Below, in pieces: positions 19,026 through 27,503 of a stretch of 64,000 nucleotides of DNA. The notes under the pieces were generated by a model. That model had not been told where the DNA came from. It ran no database searches and saw only the letters and a list, made by a program, of their open reading frames with translations. The position numbers and the translations under genes were made by a program. Numbering within the stretch: the stretch's first letter is position 1; each line of letters starts with the position of its first letter. Source of the stretch: Alphaproteobacteria bacterium (GTDB lineage Bacteria > Pseudomonadota > Alphaproteobacteria > Rhizobiales > Devosiaceae); contig JAHJQZ010000057.1 in the NCBI GenBank assembly GCA_018818925.1, positions 1 to 64,000 of the forward strand, read 5' to 3'.

Positions 19026-20279
19026 TCATTCCTTGTGTCCGCGCCACAGGAAGCGCGACGCGACAAAGACCGCCACCAGCGCCAGGGGCGTCACTGCCGC
19101 CATGACCCATTCCTTGTCCCAGCCAAGGGCATGGATCGGTCCGGACAGCGCGTAGCCGAGAATGCCGACAAGATAATAGGTGATGGCGATTACCGAGAGC
19201 CCCTCGACGGTGCGCTGCAGCCGGTACTGGGAGCGCGCCGTGCGCGAGATGGTCTTGAGGATGGTCGAATTCTGCATTTCGAGCTCGAGCCCGTTGCGGG
19301 CATTGAGCATCATGGCCGCCCGCTCGATGCGCCGGCCGGCGTTGAGCAGGCGCTTTTCGGTCGCCGCCAGGGTGCGCAGGGCCGGCCCGACGCGGTTGTC
19401 GACATAGGCCGAAATGTTCGAGCCATTGCCGGTCGCCTCGTCGTGCAGCACCCTCAACCGATCCGAGACGATCTGCCCATAGGCCTGGCTCGCCGCCACG
19501 CGATAGTTGAGGCGGTCGTTCACGACGGCGACGCGCTGCGCCAGCCCGTTAAGCCCCTTGATGGCGTCCTGCGCCTCGCCGACTTCGTCGATCTCGGGCA
19601 AGCGCGCCAGAATCTGCGAAATCTCGGCTTCAAGGGCGGTGAGTTCGCCGCCTGCCGCCCTGACCGGCGGCAGGCCGAGAAGGGTGAGCTTGGAATAGGT
19701 TTCGACCTCCAGGAGCCGCCGCGCGATGATCGAGCGCCGGAGCGGCGTGAGATTGCGGCCGGCGAGGAAGAAGCGCACGAAGCCGTCGCCGTCCTCGACG
19801 AGGTCGGTGGCGATCTGCGCCGCGCCGCCCTCGATGCCGACATGGCAAAGACTGGCCGGATTGAAATGCGACAGGGCCGCCGCCGGCAGCGCCGCCTCGG
19901 CCAGAAGATCGATGACCACCGCCGCGACCAGCGGCAGGTCCGCGACGAGTTCGAGGCCGATATCTTTCGGAAAGGCTTCGGCCTCGCCCGGCGACGACGA
20001 CCAGGTCAGGGTGACGAATTCATTGTGGAACTCGAAGGTGACGCTGCACCCCTCGGTTCCCCGGCGCGCGAAGGAATGCTGGCGGACATGCGGCTCGGGC
20101 ACATCGAGGCCCATTCGCCCGCACCAGGAAGCGAGCATGGCCTGGATGGCGCCGACGCCGGGGTCGCCCGGACCAGGCAAAAAGACCAGCCGCCTGAGCC
20201 GCGCCGGTTCGGGTACCATGACAACCGGCCGCGCATGGACTTCCTCGCGTATGGCGCCGCGATGTTCGTGGTCGCGCAT
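19026..20279 (-). CDS. DUF3422 family membrane-anchored protein
   Basis: The 417-residue protein matches the DUF3422 family of proteobacteria: an N-terminal HxEVHARP-like segment (REEVHARPVVMV), a large cytoplasmic region with coiled-coil character (about 190-340), and two C-terminal membrane helices (about 358-380 and 390-412). The function is unknown. The family is common next to transport or metal-related genes, but nothing here points to a role. It is followed by the small gene at 18707. Confidence 0.85.
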   Translation of the reverse strand: MRDHEHRGAIREEVHARPVVMVPEPARLRRLVFLPGPGDPGVGAIQAMLASWCGRMGLDVPEPHVRQHSFARRGTEGCSVTFEFHNEFVTLTWSSSPGEAEAFPKDIGLELVADLPLVAAVVIDLLAEAALPAAALSHFNPASLCHVGIEGGAAQIATDLVEDGDGFVRFFLAGRNLTPLRRSIIARRLLEVETYSKLTLLGLPPVRAAGGELTALEAEISQILARLPEIDEVGEAQDAIKGLNGLAQRVAVVNDRLNYRVAASQAYGQIVSDRLRVLHDEATGNGSNISAYVDNRVGPALRTLAATEKRLLNAGRRIERAAMMLNARNGLELEMQNSTILKTISRTARSQYRLQRTVEGLSVIAITYYLVGILGYALSGPIHALGWDKEWVMAAVTPLALVAVFVASRFLWRGHKE

Positions 20280-20382
20280 GAGCCGCCCCTTCCCCCGCCG
20301 GACCAGACCGGCTCTTCCGGTTTACGTCCGGGGGGCAGGGCGTGGCAAGTCGTCCTCCCGGCGACCTGCCGGACCGCTTGCC

Positions 20383-21606
20383 CTATTCGGCCGGCGCTTC
20401 TTCCGATCGCGCCGCGGCCGTCGTGGCCCGGCGGCCGCGCACCGTGACGAGCGCCAGGATGAAGGTGCCGGCGCTGCAAGTCGCGATCACCGCCAGCATG
20501 GGCAGCGGCGTGCCGTCGAACGCCAGGCCGCCGATCGCCATGGCAAGACTGGCCAGAAGCATCTGCAGCGTGCCCCCGAGCGAAGCGGCCGCTCCGGCAA
20601 TCGGGCCATGCTCCTCGAGCGCCAGAACCATCGAGGCGGGCATGACGAAGCCGAAAAAGGTATTGGCGAGAATGAGGAGCACCACCATGAGCGGGAAGCT
20701 GCCGAAGCCGAAGGCGAAGCTCAGGAACAGGATCCCGGAAAACAGCGCATAAAAGAACGTCGCGGTGCGCATCAGCCTGACCGGCCCGAGCCGCGCCATC
20801 AGGTTGGCGGCGAACTGGCTGGCAAGGAAGAACCCGGCGGCATTGGCGGCAAAGGCCAGGGCGAACTCATTCGCCGTCAGGCCGAAATGGTCCACATAGA
20901 CGAACGAGGCGCTGCCCAGAAAGGTAAAGAAAGCCGACATGCCCAGCCCGCCGATGAAGGTCAGGCCCATGAAGGCCGGATCGCGCGCCAGCTTGCCGAA
21001 GCTCGCCAGCATCGAGGGCAACGAGAATGGCTTGCGCCGCTCCGGCGCCAGTGTCTCGGGCAGGGCGAGGGCATGCAGCAGCATCGCGATTGCCGCCGCC
21101 AGCGCCACGGCGACGAAAACGGCCCGCCAGCCGAACGGCCCGATGATCAGCGACCCCACCAGAGGGGCCAGCATCGGCGAAATCGAGATGACCAGCATGA
21201 TCGACGACATCAGCCGCGTCGCCTTGGCGCCGGTATAGCGGTCGCGGATGATGGCGCGCGGTACCGACATGACGCCGGCCGCCCCGAGGCCCTGGATGAA
21301 GCGCAGCACCGACAGGGTTTCGAGCGTCGGCGCCAAAGCACAGCCGAGCGAGGCCAGGGCGAACAGGATGATGCCGAACGTGATCGGCGGCTTGCGCCCG
21401 AACATGTCGCTCGCCGGTCCGTAAAAGAGTTGGGCAACGCCGAAAGCGACGAAATAGGCGGTCAGGGTCAGCTGCGCGGCGGCGGCCTCGACGCCGAGAT
21501 CGCCGGCAATCCGCGGCAGCGCCGGCAGATACATGTCGATTGCGAAAGGGCCGATGGTCGACATCAGCCCGAGAATGAGTGCCATTTTGAAAAGATCGCG
21601 GTCCAT
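20383..21606 (-). CDS. Bcr/CflA family multidrug efflux MFS transporter
   Basis: The 407-residue protein has twelve predicted membrane helices, with the DHA1 Bcr/CflA hallmarks TIGPFAIDMYLPALP in helix 1, the loop motif FYGPASDMFGRKPP between helices 2 and 3, and the antiporter segment LAPLVGSLI. It exports small toxic compounds in exchange for protons; members recognise bicyclomycin, chloramphenicol or sulfonamides, and the substrate cannot be told from sequence. No good ribosome site precedes the ATG, so the start is somewhat uncertain. Confidence 0.9.
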   Translation of the reverse strand: MDRDLFKMALILGLMSTIGPFAIDMYLPALPRIAGDLGVEAAAAQLTLTAYFVAFGVAQLFYGPASDMFGRKPPITFGIILFALASLGCALAPTLETLSVLRFIQGLGAAGVMSVPRAIIRDRYTGAKATRLMSSIMLVISISPMLAPLVGSLIIGPFGWRAVFVAVALAAAIAMLLHALALPETLAPERRKPFSLPSMLASFGKLARDPAFMGLTFIGGLGMSAFFTFLGSASFVYVDHFGLTANEFALAFAANAAGFFLASQFAANLMARLGPVRLMRTATFFYALFSGILFLSFAFGFGSFPLMVVLLILANTFFGFVMPASMVLALEEHGPIAGAAASLGGTLQMLLASLAMAIGGLAFDGTPLPMLAVIATCSAGTFILALVTVRGRRATTAAARSEEAPAE

Positions 21607-21699
21607 GAATCATGTTCTCGAAAAAGGGCCCGGCATATCGCATGCGGGGTTGACAGGAAATGGCAAGAGCCGACACGGCGCGCTGGCGGTCCAGGCGCT

Positions 21700-22227
21700 T
21701 CAGGCCGACAGGTTTTCGAGGTGGCGATCGAGCTTGACAAAGCTCTCGCGCCAACCTTGCTCCGCCCCCATTTTCATGTTGGCGTCGCGTTCGGATTGGG
21801 CCGGGAAAGACTGGCGGACGGTAACGCGCGTGCCGCCACCTTCAGTGTCCTCGAACAGAACACTCATGACAAGCCGCATTTTTCCGTCGGAATCGCCACC
21901 GGCATAGGCGGCGAAAAGCTCATGAAATTCCATGGGATGGTCTTCGACCGTCAGCGTCCCGACGAGTTTTCGGCCCACCTCGACCTCAAGGAACACCGAG
22001 CGGATCGGATAGCGCGTCCCGTCCGCAGCGATCATGGTGATCACCTGAACGCCGCCGGGGCGGACATCCAGTTCGACCTCGTTGCTCATGCCGTCCGGCC
22101 CCCACCAGGCGGCCAGGTGTTCGGGTTCGCTCCAGCATTTCCACACGAGCGGGCGCGGGGCGTCGAACTCGCGGACGAGGACCATGTCCCTGGGCTCGGA
22201 CAGATCGACCTGCATCCGACGGGTCAT
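21700..22227 (-). CDS. AHSA1/SRPBCC domain protein
   Basis: The 175-residue protein has the AHSA1-like START/SRPBCC signature: REFDAPRPLVWKCWSEPEHLAAWWGPDGM at the N terminus and QGWRESFVKLDRHL at the C terminus. This fold encloses a hydrophobic ligand cavity; the ligand is unknown. The start at 22227 overlaps the end of the alpha/beta hydrolase gene by four bases. It is the last gene of an operon headed by an ArsR repressor, the usual genetic setting for this family. Confidence 0.87.
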   Translation of the reverse strand: MTRRMQVDLSEPRDMVLVREFDAPRPLVWKCWSEPEHLAAWWGPDGMSNEVELDVRPGGVQVITMIAADGTRYPIRSVFLEVEVGRKLVGTLTVEDHPMEFHELFAAYAGGDSDGKMRLVMSVLFEDTEGGGTRVTVRQSFPAQSERDANMKMGAEQGWRESFVKLDRHLENLSA

Positions 22228-23048
22228 CGCGCTTGTCCCAAACGTTCCGAAAAGAACGTCGCCAGGACCGGCGCAATAGCTTCGGTCTTCACGTTGTGGG
22301 TCTGGCCGGGCAGCGTGTCGTAGCGGGCGTTCGGCAGCGTGTTTGCCCAATGCCTTTGCGCGTTGCGCATATAGGCGGGGCTCTTGCCGCCATCGAGGAC
22401 GAGCGTTTCCATGGTGACGCCGGCCCACGCCCCATGGTCGAGGCGTTTGCCCTTTTGCAGCGGCTCGACCAGGCTCAGGTCGTAGGGGAGCGTGTGCGCG
22501 TTGACCGTCACCTTCTTCCAGAACGGCAGCAGCGACATGATGAACACGGCAATGCCGGGCATGCCGACATAGGCCATGAACAGCTTGGCCGCCGCGCCGG
22601 CCCGGCCGCGTTCGACCTCCGAGCGCACACGCGCCACGAAATCGGCAGGCATGGGCGCATGCGTGTCGTCGACGATCATCGGCGCCTCATAAAGCGCGAG
22701 CCTTCTGATTCGCGTGTTGGCGGCCGCGGCCCTCGCCGCGAGAATGGCACCGGAGGAGATGCCAAAGACCATCGGCGGCTCGCCGGTCTTTTCCACGATC
22801 TCGGCGACGAGCGCCGAGATGTCCTCGATTTCCCTGTCCATGCTCCAGGGCAGGGTGTTGCCGCTTTCGCCGCGCCCACGCCGGTCGAACAGATAGATGC
22901 CAAAGCGATCGGACAAAGCTTCGGCGATGGCCGGCATCGGCCCCATGTCGCGCGAGCACATGGCGCCGTCGACAAGCAAAAGCGGCGACCCGGAGCCTCG
23001 GGTTTCATAGCCGATGCGCGTGCCGTCGGCGGAGGTGACGAAGGGCAT
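22224..23048 (-). CDS. Alpha/beta hydrolase
   Basis: The 274-residue protein has the alpha/beta-hydrolase outline: GSGSPLLLVDGAM around the oxyanion strand, FDRRGRGESG, the nucleophile elbow FGISSGAILAARAA (Ser in GISSG), and a late histidine in PGQTHNV. The substrate is unknown. The ATG at 23048 is preceded by AAGGATAGG. It lies 101 bp after the DUF1801 gene and overlaps the following AHSA1 gene, so it is probably part of the ArsR-AHSA1 operon. Confidence 0.87.
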   Translation of the reverse strand: MPFVTSADGTRIGYETRGSGSPLLLVDGAMCSRDMGPMPAIAEALSDRFGIYLFDRRGRGESGNTLPWSMDREIEDISALVAEIVEKTGEPPMVFGISSGAILAARAAAANTRIRRLALYEAPMIVDDTHAPMPADFVARVRSEVERGRAGAAAKLFMAYVGMPGIAVFIMSLLPFWKKVTVNAHTLPYDLSLVEPLQKGKRLDHGAWAGVTMETLVLDGGKSPAYMRNAQRHWANTLPNARYDTLPGQTHNVKTEAIAPVLATFFSERLGQAR

Positions 23049-23149
23049 GGTACCTATCCTTGCTAGGATGCCGGCGCAAGGCCGGCGCGTTGACACGAGG
23101 TCGTGCCGGCCTCGCGGCCCGGCGGGAAAGCTCGGATCGTTGCTGTCGG

Positions 23150-23548
23150 TCAGGCGGTCGTTACCCGTCGGGCGGCGTGCCGCACCGCGACCGCCGTCGC
23201 GTTTTCCTCGATGCGACGCCTGACGATCGCGGCGATGAGCGCGTCGGGGATCGGCTTTTCGGGTGTGAACCTGATCGTCCCCTTGGCCGTCTCGAACCCG
23301 GCGAGCTCGGCCTTCATCGCGTCCAGAACGATCGGGCTCATCGGATAGAAGCCGCAATGCGCCTTGAAGGCGGCGTAGCAGACCAGCCCTCCATCCTGCT
23401 TGAACCCCGGCACGCCATAGACCAGCGCCTCCTCGGCCTGCGGCGCGACCTGTTTGACCAGGGCCCGGACGTGTTCGAGCGCGGTCCGCTGTTCGTCGGG
23501 GAGCTTTTCCAGATAGGCGTTGATTTTTTCGATGTCGGCTTTGCTCAT
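23150..23548 (-). CDS. DUF1801 (YdhG-like) family protein
   Basis: The 132-residue protein fits DUF1801: an N-terminal helix pair (IEKINAYLEKLPDEQRTALEHVRALV), the conserved EALVYGVPGFKQDGGLVCYAAFKAHCGFYP block and the IRFTPEKPIPDALI motif. The family is often found beside AHSA1 genes, and its function is not established. The start overlaps the stop of the upstream AHSA1 gene by four bases (ATGA), indicating coupled translation. Confidence 0.88.
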   Translation of the reverse strand: MSKADIEKINAYLEKLPDEQRTALEHVRALVKQVAPQAEEALVYGVPGFKQDGGLVCYAAFKAHCGFYPMSPIVLDAMKAELAGFETAKGTIRFTPEKPIPDALIAAIVRRRIEENATAVAVRHAARRVTTA

Positions 23549-24027
23549 TCCAGCAATCCCTTGTGTTTGATATAGGCCTCGGCCTTGGCGAGGGTCTGCA
23601 ATCCGAGCGTGTCGGCATGAAAGTCGAGCACCCTCTGGCGGGCGGCCATGTCGCTAAAGGTCATCCGCATGGTGACTTCGGTCCCGCCGTCGCGATCGGC
23701 AAAGCAAATGATCTCGTCCGGGGCGTCGGGGTCGTCGGGCCTGCTGCCGTGGCGATGGGTGAACGAGTCCATGGGGTCGATGTCGGTATACTGGTGGTAG
23801 TTTTGCCAGCGCGTGCCGTCCGGCCCGATCATGACGAATTTCCAGTGGCCACCGACACGAAAATCGCTCTCCTCATGCTCGATAGCGAACCCGGCCGGCC
23901 CCCACCAGTGGACGAGATGCTCCGGCTTTGTGAACACCTCCCAGACCAGCGCCCGCGGCGCGTCGTATACATGGGTGAGGGCGATCACCGGTTCGTTGTC
24001 GGGCACGAGGGCTGACTGCTTCTGCAT
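23545..24027 (-). CDS. AHSA1/SRPBCC domain protein
   Basis: The 160-residue single-domain AHSA1 protein contains HVYDAPRALVWEVFTKPEHLVHWWGPAGF near the N terminus and a C-terminal helix (DTLGLQTLAKAEAYI). The ATG at 24027 is preceded by GGAGACGATA, a proper ribosome site; the TTG at 24039 is an alternative only on paper. It is the third AHSA1 unit in the operon and is coupled to the DUF1801 gene. The ligand is unknown. Confidence 0.88.
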   Translation of the reverse strand: MQKQSALVPDNEPVIALTHVYDAPRALVWEVFTKPEHLVHWWGPAGFAIEHEESDFRVGGHWKFVMIGPDGTRWQNYHQYTDIDPMDSFTHRHGSRPDDPDAPDEIICFADRDGGTEVTMRMTFSDMAARQRVLDFHADTLGLQTLAKAEAYIKHKGLLE

Positions 24028-24050
24028 TATCGTCTCCAAAACGGTTCGGC

Positions 24051-25049
24051 TCAGCCCTTGGCGAGCCCGGCGAGATAGGTGTCAAGGCGGTCGAGGAACA
24101 TGGCCCAGCCGGCCTCGACACCCATGGCCTTGATGCGTTCGAGATGATCGTGGTTCTTGAACAGCGACCGGCTGGTCATGCGCGTGCGCCCGCCGCCGAT
24201 GTCCTCGAACAGGATGGTGCCGATGATCTCTTCGTTGTCGGGCCGGTCGTCGTCCCAAGTGTCGGCATAGACCAGTCGGTCTGGCGGGCTCACCTCGTGA
24301 TAGACCGCCTTGTTGGGATAGACATTGCCCTTCTTGTCCCGCCAGTGGATGCGGTAGAAACCGCCCTCGCGCACGTCCATCTCGCACAAAACCGTCTCGA
24401 ACCCGACTGGGCAAAACCAGTTGGGGAAGTGCCTGGGGTCCGTCCAGGCGGCGAAGACCAGTTCCCGTGGAGCGTCGAACTCGCGGATTGCGACGAGTTC
24501 GGGCAGCGTTTCGGAGTGTTCGATGCCATGTGACATTGCTGCTTTTCCTTTATCTGTCCGCTGGGAGCGGCCGGCTTTTTGTTCGCGTTTCAGGTAAGTA
24601 GCGAGATGTTCTAGGCTTTCGCCCGGATAGCGGATCGCGCCCATGGGAATGAGTTTTGCCCGCCAGGCCGGCGACGAGAATTCGATCCTGAGCGTCACCA
24701 GCGTCGCCATGCCGTGAGCCGCAAGGGTTATCGTCACGATGACGGCGTTGTCGTCCCCCGGCCGTTCGCCCTGGCGGTAGATGATACGTTCCGGACGCGT
24801 CAGGTCTTCGTATTTGTGCCGGTACTCGAAGCTCTCGCCCTCGGGCGTCGTCAGCGTGAAGGCCCAGACCCCGCCCGGCCTGATGTCGGCCTCGTGCGTC
24901 GTGATCGAACACCCGTCCGGCGGCCACCAGGCGCTGAGCGCCTCGGCGTCGGTCAGGGCCGCCCAGACCTCCTCCCGCTCGGCATCGTAGAGCCGCGACA
25001 AAAGGATGTCGGCGCCGGCTTCGGGCGCGAGCGTTGTGAGCTCAAGCAT
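24051..25049 (-). CDS. Tandem AHSA1/SRPBCC two-domain fusion protein
   Basis: This 332-residue frame holds two complete AHSA1 domains. The first spans about residues 14-155 (LYDAEREEVWAALTDAEALSAWWPPDG) and the second about 186-330 (IREFDAPRELVFAAWTDPRHFPNWFCP). The linker (about 157-175) encodes, at DNA level, AAAGGAAAAGCAGC directly before ATG 24536, a good ribosome site followed by MSHGIEHSETLPELV, which looks like the start of an ordinary stand-alone gene. The fusion probably arose from two adjacent genes by loss of a stop. The start overlaps the ArsR stop by 8 bases. Confidence 0.85.
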   Translation of the reverse strand: MLELTTLAPEAGADILLSRLYDAEREEVWAALTDAEALSAWWPPDGCSITTHEADIRPGGVWAFTLTTPEGESFEYRHKYEDLTRPERIIYRQGERPGDDNAVIVTITLAAHGMATLVTLRIEFSSPAWRAKLIPMGAIRYPGESLEHLATYLKREQKAGRSQRTDKGKAAMSHGIEHSETLPELVAIREFDAPRELVFAAWTDPRHFPNWFCPVGFETVLCEMDVREGGFYRIHWRDKKGNVYPNKAVYHEVSPPDRLVYADTWDDDRPDNEEIIGTILFEDIGGGRTRMTSRSLFKNHDHLERIKAMGVEAGWAMFLDRLDTYLAGLAKG

Positions 25050-25377
25050 CGGACTTGCCCTGCAAATGCCTCAGGTAATGGTCGAGCCGGTCGAAGCGCG
25101 CCTCCCAGAGCTTTCGGTACTCGGCGAGCCAGACATCGACCTCTCTGAGCGGTTCGGGGTTGAGTTTGCGCGGACGGTACTGGGCATGATGGCTCTGTTC
25201 GACCAGGCCCGCCTTTTCCAGAACCTTCAGGTGCTTGGAAATGGCAGCCATCGACATGTCGTAGGGCTTTGCCAGTTCCGAGACGGTCGCCTCCCCGGCG
25301 GCAAGGCGGGCGAGCAATCCCCTTCGTGTCGGGTCGGCAAGCGCTGAAAGGACGGTGGAAAGGGAATCCGCGCTCAT
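25042..25377 (-). CDS. ArsR-family transcriptional repressor of the AHSA1 operon
   Basis: The 111-residue winged-helix protein begins with the family motif [17 protein letters not shown] and has the recognition helix [19 protein letters not shown]. It lacks an obvious metal-binding cysteine pair, as is usual for the ArsR subgroup encoded with AHSA1 genes. A TTG start at 25413 is possible, but that segment is a repeat-rich operator region, so ATG 25377 is chosen. The operon runs on through the two-domain AHSA1, AHSA1, DUF1801, hydrolase and AHSA1 genes. It is divergent from ispG. Confidence 0.88.
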   Translation of the reverse strand: MSADSLSTVLSALADPTRRGLLARLAAGEATVSELAKPYDMSMAAISKHLKVLEKAGLVEQSHHAQYRPRKLNPEPLREVDVWLAEYRKLWEARFDRLDHYLRHLQGKSDA

Positions 25378-25380
25378 GAA

Positions 25381-25410
25381 TTCAACCCAGTGGTTTTCAA
25401 CTATATGGTT
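25381..25410 (-). promoter_or_regulatory. Candidate operator: two 15-bp direct repeats upstream of arsR
   Basis: TTCAACCCAGTGGTT (25381-25395) and TTCAACTATATGGTT (25396-25410) are adjacent and match at 11 of 15 positions. They lie directly before the ArsR start codon, in the intergenic space shared with ispG. The position and symmetry suggest the ArsR binding site. ACTATATGGT resembles the ATATGGTT-type boxes often seen ahead of arsR-AHSA1 operons. Confidence 0.55.
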
Positions 25411-25518
25411 CAATACAGCAGGCGAAGCGGATCGTCAACCCGCCGACACGATTTGCCGCCATGTTGCCTCGCGCCGAGGGAAAGCGTATTTCCCAAACGT
25501 TCAATCCGGAGCGGCGTG

Positions 25519-26799
25519 ATGGCGGGACTGGCAGGGCGGAAGAAAACCATCGGGGTCGATGTCGGCGGCGTCCTTGTCGGCGGCGGCGCCCCGGTCGTTG
25601 TCCAGTCGATGACCAATACCGACACCGCCGACATCGACGGCACCGCCGCCCAGATCGCCGCGCTTCATCGCGCCGGCTCCGAGCTCGTGCGCGTCACCGT
25701 CGACCGCGACGAGGCAGCCGCCGCCGTGCCGCATATCCGCGAGCGCCTCGAAAGGCGCGGCGTCTTCGTGCCGATCATCGGCGATTTCCACTATATCGGC
25801 CAAAAGCTCCTCAGCGACCACCCGGCCTGCGCCGAGGCGCTGGCCAAATACCGCATCAATCCGGGCAATGTCGGTTTCAAACTGAAGCGCGACACCCAGT
25901 TCGCCACCCTGATCGAGCTCGCTATCCGCTACGGCAAGCCGGTCCGCATCGGCGTCAACTGGGGCTCGCTCGACCAGGAGCTCCTAACGCGGTTGATGGA
26001 CGAGAACCAGACGCGCGAACAGCCGTGGTCGGCCAATCACGTCATGCGCGAAGCCATCGTGCAATCGGCGCTGCTGAGCGCCGCGCGGGCCGAAGAGCTT
26101 GGCCTCCCTCGCGACCGCATCGTCCTCTCGACCAAGGTTTCGGACGTGCAGAATCTCATTTCCGTCTATGAGGACCTCGCCGCCCGTTCCGACTATGCCC
26201 TCCATCTCGGGCTGACCGAGGCCGGCATGGGGTCAAAGGGCATCGTCGCCTCGTCCGCCGCCATGGGCATCCTTTTGCAGCAGGGGATCGGCGATACCAT
26301 TCGCGTCTCTTTGACCCCCGAGCCGGACGGCGACAGGACGCTCGAAGTCAAGGTCGCGCGGGAATTGCTGCAGACCATGGGCTTTCGCCAGTTCGTGCCG
26401 GTCGTCGTCGCCTGTCCGGGCTGCGGACGCACCACCTCGACAGTCTTCCAGTCCCTCGCCAAGGACATCGAGACCCATCTTAGCTCCTCCATGCCCGAAT
26501 GGCGCGAGCGCTATCCCGGCGTCGAGACCCTCTCGGTTGCCGTCATGGGTTGCATCGTCAACGGGCCGGGCGAGAGCAAACACGCCGATATCGGCATTTC
26601 GCTCCCCGGCACCGGCGAATCTCCCGCCGCCCCGGTCTTCATCGACGGCGAAAAGGTCGCGACCCTGAGGGGCCATGACGTCGCCGACCAGTTCAAGCAG
26701 ATGGTCGCCGACTATATCGAGAAGCGGTTTGGAGCGGGGCGGAATGAGCGACCGGTTGACGCGAAGCGGCAAGTCCTTGATCCGGTGGATCAAGGATAG
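25519..26799 (+). CDS. ispG: 4-hydroxy-3-methylbut-2-en-1-yl diphosphate synthase (IspG/GcpE)
   Basis: The 426-residue iron-sulfur enzyme catalyses the penultimate step of the MEP isoprenoid pathway. The TIM-barrel part shows [17 protein letters not shown] and GDFHYIG. The C-terminal part carries the [4Fe-4S] ligands in ACPGCGRT and [12 protein letters not shown]. It ends with a short non-conserved tail. The ATG at 25519 is the family start; the frame is open upstream into the arsR operator. A second isoprenoid gene, ispA, lies nearby on the other strand. Confidence 0.97.
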   Translation: MAGLAGRKKTIGVDVGGVLVGGGAPVVVQSMTNTDTADIDGTAAQIAALHRAGSELVRVTVDRDEAAAAVPHIRERLERRGVFVPIIGDFHYIGQKLLSDHPACAEALAKYRINPGNVGFKLKRDTQFATLIELAIRYGKPVRIGVNWGSLDQELLTRLMDENQTREQPWSANHVMREAIVQSALLSAARAEELGLPRDRIVLSTKVSDVQNLISVYEDLAARSDYALHLGLTEAGMGSKGIVASSAAMGILLQQGIGDTIRVSLTPEPDGDRTLEVKVARELLQTMGFRQFVPVVVACPGCGRTTSTVFQSLAKDIETHLSSSMPEWRERYPGVETLSVAVMGCIVNGPGESKHADIGISLPGTGESPAAPVFIDGEKVATLRGHDVADQFKQMVADYIEKRFGAGRNERPVDAKRQVLDPVDQG

Positions 26800-26855
26800 G
26801 AAGCGAACGCCCGAAGCCTATGGCTGAGGGCATGGAAGCGGCAGAGTGAACGGTT

Positions 26856-27329
26856 TCACCTACCCTCCAGCACTGTGCAGGCATCGACCCAGTCATTGCC
26901 GCACAGTTCCGCCAGCCGCGCCAGCGGCAGGCGCACCGAGGCGTTGATGCTGCCGCCGGCCGGGATCAGCTCTTCATAGACCCTGAGCGAAATATCGAGA
27001 TAGATTTTCATCGGCGTCGGCAGTCCGAACGGGCAGACGCCGCCGACCTCGTGGCTGGTCAGTCTCAGCACGTCCTCAGCCCCGAGCATTTTCGGCCGCC
27101 CGCCGAAGGCGGCCTTGGATTTCTGGTTATCGAGCCGCGCGTCGCCTTTGGTCACGAGCAGAAACTCCTCGTCCTTGACGCGGATGCACAGGGTCTTGGC
27201 GATCTGGCCCGGCTCGCAGCCATGGACGCCGGCGGCGATGACAACGGTTTCGGTGGTCTTTTCGGTGACCATCACTTCGAGATCGGGCGCGCGACGGGCG
27301 AGATCGGCGCGGACGGATGCAAGGCTCAT
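26856..27329 (-). CDS. YbaK/EbsC family aminoacyl-tRNA deacylase-like protein
   Basis: The 157-residue protein has the YbaK fold, with the catalytic lysine region EPGQIAKTLCIR (Lys45) and SHEVGGVCPFGLPTP near the active site. Relatives hydrolyse misacylated Cys-tRNA(Pro) or Ala-tRNA(Pro), a quality-control step in translation. ATG 27329 has GGGG upstream; TTG 27335 is less likely. It lies 18 bp after a small coupled ORF, which in turn follows ispA, so the three probably form one transcript. Confidence 0.88.
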   Translation of the reverse strand: MSLASVRADLARRAPDLEVMVTEKTTETVVIAAGVHGCEPGQIAKTLCIRVKDEEFLLVTKGDARLDNQKSKAAFGGRPKMLGAEDVLRLTSHEVGGVCPFGLPTPMKIYLDISLRVYEELIPAGGSINASVRLPLARLAELCGNDWVDACTVLEGR

Positions 27330-27347
27330 TTCCAACCCCGTTATTGG

Positions 27348-27503
27348 CTATTGCTGTTGCTGCTTTTGTGCGTCGGCGTTGGAGCCGGCGGGTTCATCGC
27401 GTTTCTGCTGAAGCCGCGGCGGCACCGGTTTGCCCGGCGCGGGAGCCGGCCTGGTTTCGGCTTCGGGTCCGTTCGCATTGTCCTGGCGGTTCGTTGTCAT
27501 CAT
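27348..27503 (-). CDS. Small proline/glutamine-rich ORF coupled to ispA (51 aa)
   Basis: The ATG at 27503 overlaps the ispA stop as ATGA, and a second ATG follows at once. The 51-residue product is hydrophilic, with a PAPAPGKPVPPR stretch and a glutamine-rich end (AQKQQQQ). Codon third positions are mostly G or C, as in real genes here. I recognise no family. It is short, probably disordered, and could also be a translated spacer, but the coupled start and the fit between two genes favour a real reading frame. Confidence 0.45.
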   Translation of the reverse strand: MMTTNRQDNANGPEAETRPAPAPGKPVPPRLQQKRDEPAGSNADAQKQQQQ

